DNA of 64,000 nt, from contig NZ_CP102951.1 in assembly GCF_024741815.1 (NCBI RefSeq), positions 1,463,001 through 1,527,000 of the forward strand, in the 5' to 3' direction. Origin of the DNA: Pseudomonas sp. LS1212. GTDB lineage: Bacteria > Pseudomonadota > Gammaproteobacteria > Pseudomonadales > Pseudomonadaceae. This document shows positions 32,710 through 41,100 of this stretch, in pieces. The notes beneath the pieces were generated by a model. The model saw nothing but the letters and a program-made list of their open reading frames with translations. It did no database searches and had not been told where the DNA came from. Numbering within the stretch: the stretch's first letter is position 1; every line of letters begins with the position of its first letter. Made by a program: the position numbers and the translations under genes.

Positions 32710-34065
32710 TCAACGCTCGCGCATCGCCTCCGTCCGCGCCTTGAGCACCGGCTTGAGCAAATAATCCAGCACGCTCTTCTCCCCGGTAATGATATCCACA
32801 GTCGCCGTCATCCCCGGGATGATCAGCAACGGCTTGTTGTCGCCGCCCAGGTGGTTTTTGTCGGTACGCACCTGGATCAGGTAGAAGCTGTTGCCCTTGT
32901 CGTCGGTCACGGTATCGGCGCCGATCAGTTCGAGCCTGGCTTTCAGGCCGCCGTAGATGGTGTAGTCGTAGGCGCTGAACTTGACCATCGCCGGCTGGCC
33001 GGGGTGCAGAAACGCCACGTCCTGTGGCCGGACCTTGGCTTCGATCAGCAGGTTGTCTTCCAGCGGTACGATTTCCACCAGGTCACTGCCCGGCTGGACC
33101 ACGCCGCCAATGGTGTTGACCTTGAGCAACTTGATGATGCCGTGCACCGGCGAGACCACGGTGGTGCGGGTGACGCGGTCTTCGATGGCAATGCTGGTCG
33201 CGGTGATTTTCGACAGCTCGGTGCGTTTCTCGTTGAGTTCCTTGGCCGCTTCCGAGCGGAAGATCAGCTCCGATTCTTCGATCTTGCTTTTGATTTCGTT
33301 GATTGCCGCTTCAGCGCGTGGAATGGCCAGGCGGGTGGCGTCCATCGAACCACGGACTTCCACGGCGCTGCGTTTCAAGCGAAGTATCTCCACCGGTGAA
33401 ATCGCCCCGGTACCCACCAGTGGGGTCGACATGTTCAGCTCTTGCTGGAGCAGGCCAAGGCTTGAGCGATACTGTTCCTGTTTTGAACGAAACTCGGCAA
33501 GCTCCTGGGTTTTTTGCCGAAGTTGCTCGTTGAGTGTGTTTTGCTCGCTGCTCAGGCGGCGTTGCCGGGATTGATACAGCGAAAGTTCGTCCTCGGCCAC
33601 TTGCGGGGCCTTGCTGCGCACTTCGTCGGAGAGCTTGAAGGGACGGCCCTCGGCCTCTGCCGAGAGGCGCTCGACCTGAGCCGTGAGGGCATAGCGATCG
33701 GCTTCGCTTTCGCCCTTGTTGGAAAGGAAACGGGTGTCATCCAGGCGCAGCAAGGTATCGCCCTTGTTCACCATTTGCCCTTCACGGACAAAGATCTCGG
33801 TGACGATACCGCCCTCGAGGTTCTGGATCACCTGCACCTTGCTCGACGGAATCGCCTTGCCTTCACCCATGGTGACTTCATCGAGCACGGCATATTTGGC
33901 CCAGACCAGTGCCGCGACGATCAATCCAGCGGTGAGCCAGACGGTGATCCGTGAAAGCCTGGGAGAATCCCGCAAGGCCGCCTCGGTCACCTCCGGCATG
34001 AATTCGCTTTCGGCGGTTTTGCCAAAACTGTGGAAATAACCGCGAAGCCCTTGGCTGGCTGACAT
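32710..34065 (-). CDS. Type I secretion membrane-fusion protein (HlyD/LapC-like)
   Basis: A 451-residue HlyD-family adaptor. One N-terminal membrane helix (ITVWLTAGLIVAALVWAKYA) is followed by a lipoyl half (VIQNLEGGIVTEIFVREGQ), a long coiled coil (residues ~120-290, with many EQL, KTQE and SSEQ heptads), the second lipoyl half with RTTVVSPVHGIIKLL, and a beta-barrel end. It bridges the ABC pump and the outer-membrane channel. I prefer ATG 34065, eight bases after AGGAG, to the GTG two codons earlier. Its ribosome-binding site overlaps the stop of the ABC gene, so the two are coupled. Confidence 0.93.
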   Translation of the reverse strand: MSASQGLRGYFHSFGKTAESEFMPEVTEAALRDSPRLSRITVWLTAGLIVAALVWAKYAVLDEVTMGEGKAIPSSKVQVIQNLEGGIVTEIFVREGQMVNKGDTLLRLDDTRFLSNKGESEADRYALTAQVERLSAEAEGRPFKLSDEVRSKAPQVAEDELSLYQSRQRRLSSEQNTLNEQLRQKTQELAEFRSKQEQYRSSLGLLQQELNMSTPLVGTGAISPVEILRLKRSAVEVRGSMDATRLAIPRAEAAINEIKSKIEESELIFRSEAAKELNEKRTELSKITATSIAIEDRVTRTTVVSPVHGIIKLLKVNTIGGVVQPGSDLVEIVPLEDNLLIEAKVRPQDVAFLHPGQPAMVKFSAYDYTIYGGLKARLELIGADTVTDDKGNSFYLIQVRTDKNHLGGDNKPLLIIPGMTATVDIITGEKSVLDYLLKPVLKARTEAMRER

Positions 34066-34076
34066 GGCCACAACTC

Positions 34077-36233
34077 CTAGACTGCCGAGCCCACGAGGCC
34101 CTTGCGTAGTGCTTCGATAACCGCTTCCTTGGGGCCGTCGGCAACGATACGGCCGTTGTCCATGACCACCAGGCGGTCGACCAGGTTGAGCATGGAGGTG
34201 CGGTGAGTGACCAGCAGCAGCGTCTTGCCCTGGACCCAGCCATGCAGGCGTTTGCGCAGTGCGTCTTCGCTGCTGTTGTCCATGTGGCTGGTCGGTTCGT
34301 CGAGCAACACGATCGGTGGCTCCAGCAGCATGGCCCGGGCCAGCAGCACGGCCTGGCGTTGCCCGCCGGAAAGCAGTTGCCCGCGCTCGCCCACGGGCCG
34401 GTCGAAGCCTTGTGGATGCTGGCGCGCCAGTTCACTGACGCCGGTGATCTCGGCCACTTCGAGCATCCGTGCGTCGCTGACATAGCGGGCGCCCAGGGTC
34501 AGGTTGTCACGCAGGCTGCCGGCCAACAGCGGCAGGTCGTGCGCGACATAGCCGATTTGCTGGCGCAGGTCGGCGACATCCAACTGGCGCAAGTCCAGGC
34601 CGTCGAGCAGGATCTGGCCTTCGTCCGGGGCGTAGAAACCCATGATCAACCGCGCCAGTGTGCTCTTGCCCGATCCGCTGCGGCCGATGATGCCGATACG
34701 CTCGCCCGGCTTCATGCTGAAGGCGAGGTTGTCCAGTGCCGGGGCGTTTTGCCCGGCATAGCGAAAACTGACATGACTGACCTCCAGCGCACCCTGCAGC
34801 TGCGTGCGTTCCAGTGGCCGCTGGCGCGCCTCGCGCTCCTGGGGGAGGGCCATCAGCGCGTCGGTACTGCGCATGGTCAATTGCGCCTGCTGGTAGCGCG
34901 TGATCAGGCCGGCGATCTGCCCCAGCGGGGCGAGCACGCGGCTGCCGAGCATGTAAGTGGCGACCAGTGCGCCGACGCTGAGGTTGCCGGCGATGATGCT
35001 GTAGACCCCGGCGACGATGGTCGCCATGCCGCAGAACTGCTGGATGAACAGCGTGCCATTGGTCGCCAGCGCCGACAGGTTGCGGGCGTGGCTGTCCAGT
35101 CGGGTCAGCGCCCCATGGGTGGTTTCCCACTGATACTGACGCTCGCTCTCTGCGCTGCAGGCCTTGAGGGTTTCCAGGCCGCCGAGGGTTTCGATCAGCA
35201 GCGCCTGGCGCAGGGCGCCAAGGCTCAGGCTTTTTTGTACCGTATCGCGCAGCCGGACCTGGATCAGCATCGCGAAAATTATCGTGACCGGGAACGCAAC
35301 CAAGGGGATGACCACCAGCCAGCCGCCGAGCAGGCCGATCACGGCGAGCATGAGCACCGCGAACGGCAAGTCGATGATGCTGGTCAGGGTCACCGCCGTG
35401 AGAAATTCACGTAGCCCCTGGAAGTCGTGGATGCTTTGCGCAAAGCCACCAATGGTGGCGGGGCGGGCCTTCATGGCCATGCCGGTGATGCGCTCGAAGA
35501 GTGTGGCCGAGAGAATCAGGTCGGTTTTCTTGCCGGCCTGGTCGAGCAAGTGCGCGCGAACCACGCGCAGGATCAGTTCGAAAAGAGTGCCGATCAGCAG
35601 CCCGATCGCCAGTACCCAGAGAGTCGAGGTTGCCTGGTTGGGCACCACCCGATCATAGGTCTGCATCACGAACAGAGGCACCATCAGGCCCAGCAGGTTG
35701 ATCGCCAGGCTGGCAAGAATGGCGTCACTGTAGAGCCAGCGGGACAATTTCAGGGTATCGCGAAACCAGGCTTCGACCCGTGGCATCAGCGGGGTGCGCA
35801 AGTCTTCCAGTTCATGCCGGGGCCTGGCGAACAGGGCCTGGCCGCTGTAGGCAGCAGCCAGTTCCTCGCGACTGACCCATTGCTCGCCGCCCTCGGCTTC
35901 ACAGGGCAGAATCAATGCCCGGCCGTCATCGCCCCAGCGTCTGAGCACGGCGCAGCGGCCGCCCTCAAGCAGTAGCAGGACGGGCAGGTTCAGCGTGGAA
36001 ATGGCTTGCAGGTTACGCCGCAGCAGCCGCGCCTGCAGGCCGGCGCGCGCGGCCGCGCGGGGCAGGAGTTCGAGGCTCAGCCGCTGCTGCGCCAGCGGCA
36101 GGCCGGCGCTCAGGCTGGCCCGGCTGACAGTGCAACCATGTAGCTTGCAGAGGATCAGCAGTCCATCGAGCAGCGGGTCATCGAAGCTCAGGCGAGGATC
36201 CAGCACAGAGCTTGCAGGTTGCATGCTAGTCAA
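34077..36233 (-). CDS. Type I secretion ABC transporter (LapB-like) with inactive C39-like domain
   Basis: A 718-residue exporter ATPase. The N-terminal 140 residues look like a C39 peptidase fold, but the catalytic cysteine region is replaced (DDPLLDGLLILCKLHG), so it would bind and not cut the substrate, as in LapB and HlyB. Six membrane helices follow (~160-460). The ATPase has Walker A GRSGSGKST, signature LSGGQRQAVLLAR, Walker B IVLLDEPTSHMD and the H-loop VTHRTS. The start is TTG 36233 (GGAG nine bases before) or ATG 36224. It powers export of the adhesin encoded divergently at 38196. Confidence 0.93.
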   Translation of the reverse strand: MTSMQPASSVLDPRLSFDDPLLDGLLILCKLHGCTVSRASLSAGLPLAQQRLSLELLPRAAARAGLQARLLRRNLQAISTLNLPVLLLLEGGRCAVLRRWGDDGRALILPCEAEGGEQWVSREELAAAYSGQALFARPRHELEDLRTPLMPRVEAWFRDTLKLSRWLYSDAILASLAINLLGLMVPLFVMQTYDRVVPNQATSTLWVLAIGLLIGTLFELILRVVRAHLLDQAGKKTDLILSATLFERITGMAMKARPATIGGFAQSIHDFQGLREFLTAVTLTSIIDLPFAVLMLAVIGLLGGWLVVIPLVAFPVTIIFAMLIQVRLRDTVQKSLSLGALRQALLIETLGGLETLKACSAESERQYQWETTHGALTRLDSHARNLSALATNGTLFIQQFCGMATIVAGVYSIIAGNLSVGALVATYMLGSRVLAPLGQIAGLITRYQQAQLTMRSTDALMALPQEREARQRPLERTQLQGALEVSHVSFRYAGQNAPALDNLAFSMKPGERIGIIGRSGSGKSTLARLIMGFYAPDEGQILLDGLDLRQLDVADLRQQIGYVAHDLPLLAGSLRDNLTLGARYVSDARMLEVAEITGVSELARQHPQGFDRPVGERGQLLSGGQRQAVLLARAMLLEPPIVLLDEPTSHMDNSSEDALRKRLHGWVQGKTLLLVTHRTSMLNLVDRLVVMDNGRIVADGPKEAVIEALRKGLVGSAV

Positions 36234-36260
36234 AATGGCTTACTCCAGCACAGTACAGCG

Positions 36261-37619
36261 TTATCTCATATCAGGCAGACGTGCTTCGCTTTTGACTTCG
36301 GAACTGGCAATGGCTTCGACAGGCAGCACGACCTTCTGCTTGCTCAGCAGCTCGCCCATGTTGGCCAGCACCCGGTACATGGAGAACTCCTCGATGTAAC
36401 GGACTTCCGTATAGCGGCGGTTGGCGTTGTAGAGCTCGTTTTCGCTGTCGAGCAGGTCGAGCAGGGTTCGTTGACCCAGGCCGAACTGGTCCTGGTAGGC
36501 CGCGCGTACCCGGGTGGAGGTTTCGGCGTATTCGCGGGCGGTCGGGGTTTGCAGCTTGGCGTTGCTCATCGCATTCCAGGCCAGTGACAAGTCTTCGTTG
36601 ACCTGGCGCAGGGCATTGTTGCGGATGTCCATCGCCTGATTGATCTTGTGCGCGTCGGATTGCAGGCGGGCCTTGTCGCTGCCGCCCTTGAACAGGTTGT
36701 AGGTCATCACGACGCCGGCACGCCAGTCGGTGTTGTTGTGGCCTTCTTCACCTTGCAGGTTGTTGTTGGCGCCCGTTGCAAGTTCTGCATCGAAGCGAGG
36801 GTAGAACGGCGACTTGGCGACTTCGTATTGTTTCTCGGCTGCCTGCACATCAGCCTGGGCCGATTTCAGGTAGGGGTTGTTTGCAAGCATGCCCTGGCGT
36901 GCGTCGGAAAGGTCGACGGGTATTTCCCCCTTGATCGAGGCAGGTGATTCCAACTCATCGGGCATGCGCCCGGTGACGCTGAAAAAGTTGGCCTCGGCGT
37001 CTGCCAGGTCGACCTGGGCGGTATAGTAGTTGTTCTCGGCCAGGGCGCGACGGGCCTTGGATTGGTCCAGGTCGGCGTTGCTGCCCACCCCACGCTCGCT
37101 GCGCAGGCCGATCTGGTCGTTGACGCGCAAATGCGCTTGCAGGTTGTTCTTGGCCAGAGTCACCAGTTCGCGACGCTTGAGCACCTCCAGGTAAACCTCG
37201 ATGGTGCGCAGCGCCAGGCTTTCTGATGTGGCTTGCACATAGTACGCGCGCGAATTGACCACCGCTTCCGTACGGCCGACCTCGTTTGGCGTGTTGAAAC
37301 CGTCGAACAGCATTTGCCGCAAGCGCAGTTCCGATTGGGTGTAGTTCAGTGTTTCCTTGTTGTGGTTCCCCAGGGCGCGAGTGTTCAGGTTATCCGATCT
37401 TTCCCGGCCATAGCCGGCAAACAGGTCGACGCTTGGGTAGTAGCCCCCTTTTGCTACCTTCACCTCCTCATCTGCAGACAGTCGGCTGTTTACGTTGGCA
37501 TGGATTTCAGGATGGTTGTCCAGGGTGCTCTGTATGGCTTGGGATAGCGACATGGCTTGTGCTTCAGCGCAGGCCATCGCGAATAGAACCGCACTGCAGA
37601 TGGGGGTCAAAACGCGCAT
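36261..37619 (-). CDS. TolC-family outer-membrane channel of the type I system (LapE-like)
   Basis: A 452-residue outer-membrane efflux protein. A signal peptide (MRVLTPICSAVLFAMACAEAQA) is followed by two repeats of long helices and barrel strands, with the usual GYYPSVDLFAGYG, AVNSRAYYVQ, the repeat-two counterpart PFYPRFDAELATG, and LLDLLDSENELYNANRRY. AGGGAGA precedes ATG 37619; the frame is open to 37685 without a better start. It is the first gene of the outer membrane - ABC - HlyD unit on the minus strand, divergent from the adhesin gene. Confidence 0.94.
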   Translation of the reverse strand: MRVLTPICSAVLFAMACAEAQAMSLSQAIQSTLDNHPEIHANVNSRLSADEEVKVAKGGYYPSVDLFAGYGRERSDNLNTRALGNHNKETLNYTQSELRLRQMLFDGFNTPNEVGRTEAVVNSRAYYVQATSESLALRTIEVYLEVLKRRELVTLAKNNLQAHLRVNDQIGLRSERGVGSNADLDQSKARRALAENNYYTAQVDLADAEANFFSVTGRMPDELESPASIKGEIPVDLSDARQGMLANNPYLKSAQADVQAAEKQYEVAKSPFYPRFDAELATGANNNLQGEEGHNNTDWRAGVVMTYNLFKGGSDKARLQSDAHKINQAMDIRNNALRQVNEDLSLAWNAMSNAKLQTPTAREYAETSTRVRAAYQDQFGLGQRTLLDLLDSENELYNANRRYTEVRYIEEFSMYRVLANMGELLSKQKVVLPVEAIASSEVKSEARLPDMR

Positions 37620-37924
37620 TAATACATCTCCCTGATTCGTATGGTGCGCTGCATTCGCCAAAAAAATGACGAAAATTCTGGTCAAACCGTTTCAGGCTTG
37701 TAACAACAGAGCTAAGAACATCTTTTGCGCGACCCAAGAAGAATTTCTCATAAGGGTTATGCGAAAAAAAACTTATGTGCCCTCCGAAATCCGAGACACT
37801 GTTCTTTACCCTACAACCCGATTTAGGAAGCTTTAGGGGGCTTTCACGGGTAGCAGGAAAGTTCAATGTTTTTTGCAGCATAGGGCGGAGAAGTAGCGAA
37901 GGGGATGGAATGGTAGGGCCTCTG

Positions 37925-37942
37925 GTGACAAAAAATTGTCAC
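37925..37942. promoter_or_regulatory. FleQ-like palindrome in the adhesin/exporter divergent region
   Basis: GTGACAAAAAATTGTCAC is a perfect 7-base inverted repeat with a 4-base A-tract centre. It has the same geometry as the FleQ box (GTCAA-N4-TTGAC), with one base different in each half. The rest of 37620-38195 is AT-rich near 37690-37800 and holds the hairpin at 38078; no gene is visible there. Confidence 0.4.
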
Positions 37943-38077
37943 TTTAAACGCCGGCAGGCCCTGTCGTGACTTCACTGGAAGGCTGTCGAAAGGGATGAAA
38001 TTGATTTGACTGGAGTTTGTCCCGGAAAAAAGAAGCCACCAGATTCAGGTAGGGCGAGCGTTGCCCGCGATGTGACG

Positions 38078-38105
38078 CACCTTCACCTTCGGTGAGGGTG
38101 TTTGT
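38078..38105 (+). terminator. Strong hairpin in the adhesin leader (terminator-like)
   Basis: CACCTTCACC (38078-38087) pairs with GGTGAGGGTG (38091-38100), with one G-U pair and a TTC loop, followed by TTTGTT. It lies ~95 bases upstream of the adhesin start. It may be an attenuator, the end of an upstream RNA, or an mRNA-stabilising structure. Confidence 0.45.
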
Positions 38106-38195
38106 TCATCCGGTTTCCAGCCACACCTCCCTGCGATGCCGAGGGCGCTTTCTCTGCAAAAACCGGATGTTTTATCGGCAGTGGGAGAAATGCGC

Positions 38196-41100
38196 ATGGC
38201 TAAGTTAATCGGCGTGGTCAGTAAAGTGCTCGGCCAGGTGTTTGCAGTGGCCAACGACGGCACCCGTCGCGCGCTGGTCGAGGGCGACCGATTGTTTGCC
38301 GGCGAACAACTGGAAACCGGTGCGACCGGTGCCGTCGCGGTTCATCTGCAAAATGGCGCAGAGCTGACCCTGGGCCGCGAAAGCAGCCTGCATCTGTCCT
38401 CCGATCTGCTTGCCAAGAGTGCACCACCTGCCGTCAACACGGACGCCGCCCCGCCCAGCCAGGATCAGTTGACAGATGTCGAGCAGATCCAGAAGGCCAT
38501 TGCCGCAGGCGGTGACCCCACCCAGGAGGCCGAAGCGACGGCAGCAGGCCCCGGCGGCAATGGCTCCGCGGCCGGTGGCGGGCACAATGTCGTCATGCTC
38601 AGCGAGGTGGGCGGGCGTGTCGACCCCGTCATCGGCTTCCCGACGGCGGGCTTGAACGGCACTGCCGATATCCCCGACCGTTGGGTCGCTGAAAACAGCC
38701 ACTTGCCAGAGCAGGCCGCTCCCCCTGTGGTCAACAATCCCGTAACCCTCGATGGCCTGGCAATGGAGGGGGGGGAAGTGACGGTCAACGAGGCCAATCT
38801 CCCGGATGGCTCGGCTAAAGACCCTGGAACGCTGACGCAGGTCGGTACCTTCACGGTGAAGGCCCCGGACGGGGTCTTCAATCTCAACGTCGGCGGCATC
38901 AATGTCATCACCGGCGGGGTCGTCAGCGGTGTCGGCCAGTCGATCACCACCAGCCTGGGCAATACGCTGACCATTACCGGCTATGACCCCGCGACCGGAG
39001 TGGTCAGCTACTACTACACCCTGGCGGTTACTGACACTCATCCGGCAGGCAACGGTGCCAACACCGTCAGCGAGAGCATCAAGGTCGTGGCCAGCGACGC
39101 CAATGGCGATGTGACCAACGGCTCGCTGGACATCAATGTGGTCGACGATGTTCCGAATGCCATCGACGATACGAATGCGCACGTGGCTTCCGAGAACCTG
39201 ACGACGCTGACCGGCAACGTGTTCAGCAACGATGTCCAGGGCGCCGACCGACTCGCAAACCCCATCACCCCCGGCACCTATATCGGCACCTACGGCACCC
39301 TGAAGCTGGCTGCCGATGGCAGTTACACCTATACCCTGAACAGCGCGGACCCCGATTTCCTTGCCCTGCAGGGCGGCGCAAAGGGGGCGGAGACCTTTAC
39401 CTACACCCTTCGGGATGCCGATGGCGACACCAGCACCGCCGACCTCGTGCTGCAAGTCCACAACAACAATGACCCGGTCATAATCAAAGGGCTGAATGTC
39501 GCCTGTGGGGAATTGACGGTCAACGAGCAGAACCTCTGCAATGGCAGCGACCCTGATGCGGCGGCACTGACCCAGTCCGGCACCTTCACCGTGACCGCTG
39601 CCGACGGCCTGCAAAGCCTGACCGTTGGCGGCATCAACGTCATCAGCGGCGGCGTGGCGCAGGGTTTCCCGCAATCGATCCAGACCGGCCTGGGCAATAC
39701 CCTCACCATCACCGGCTACAACCCGACCACCGGCGTGGTCAGTTACAGCTACACCTTGCTGGACAATGAAAAGCATCCGAATGGCCATGGCAGCAACACC
39801 CTCAGCGAGCATTTCAACGTCGTCGCCACCGATACCGATGGCAGTTCGGCCAGCGGCAAGCTTGATGTCAATATCGTCGACGATCTGCCCAAGGCCCGCG
39901 CGGATTGGGCAGAGGTTGACGAGGGCCAGAGCATCAGCGGCAATGTGCTGCACAACGACACGCTGGGTGCCGACGACCCTGGCTGCAACGTGGTGATCGG
40001 CGTGCGGGCCGGCGGCAACACCTCGACCCATGCCAGCGGCTCGCTCAATACCGAAGTGCACGGTAAATACGGCACCTTGACCCTGGATGCCCAGGGCAAT
40101 GCCACTTACCACGCCAACCCGGACGCGGTTGGCGTCGCAGGTGCGAAGGACGTGTTCACCTACACCATCCGCGATGCCGATGGGGACAAAAGCACCACGA
40201 CCATTACCATTGACGTGCAGAACACTTGCTTCGACGATCGGCCGCAGGTTATCTCCAGCGAGCGCTCGGTGACCGCGAACCAGGTGGACTCCAATTTGCT
40301 GTTGATCATTGACGTCTCGGGCAGCATGGCCGATGACTCCGGCGTCAGGGATCTGTCACGGCTGGAACTGGCCAAGGAGACCATCGGTCTCTTGCTCGAC
40401 AAGTACGAGGGCATGGGTGATGTGAAGGTCCAGATCGTCACATTCAGCACTCATGCGCAGGAGCAGAGCTCAGTCTGGGTTTCTGTCGCGGACGCCAAGA
40501 ACATCATCAGCGACCTTGAAGCCTATGGCGACACCAACTATGACGCCGCCGTCGATGCGGGGCAGGATGCCTTCGACACGGCCGGCAAAATCGCTGGCGC
40601 GCAGAACATCGGCTACTTTTTCTCCGACGGTATTCCGACCTCGGGCCACGCCATTGGCACGAAGGACGAAGCCCAGTGGAAGAAATTCCTCGAGGCCAAC
40701 GACATCAAGTCGTACGCGATCGGCCTGGGAGAAGGGAGCGACAGCGGCAAACTCAATCCACTGGCCTACGATGGCAGTACCGGCACCAATACCGATTCAA
40801 CGGTAGTGACCGACCTCAATGCGCTGGGCCAGGTGCTGTCCGGCACTGTCCAGGGCTCGCCGATTACCGGCAGCCTGATGAGTGGCGGCACCTTTGGTGC
40901 CGACGGCGGCTTCATCAAGTCACTGATCATCGATGGCACGACCTACACCTACGATCCGAAGGGCAATGGCAATACGGGCTCGTATTCGGCTACCGGCGGC
41001 ATCGACAAGGGGGCCTTCGATACATCCACCAATACCTTCAACGTCAAGAGCAGCAGCGGCGGGTCGCTACAGGTCGACATGGATACCGGGGAATTCACCT

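Noticed and set aside
38205..40112. 635-codon frame antisense to the adhesin
   Set aside because: Mirrors the codon bias of the adhesin; product is a valine/glycine/histidine-rich repeat without domains.
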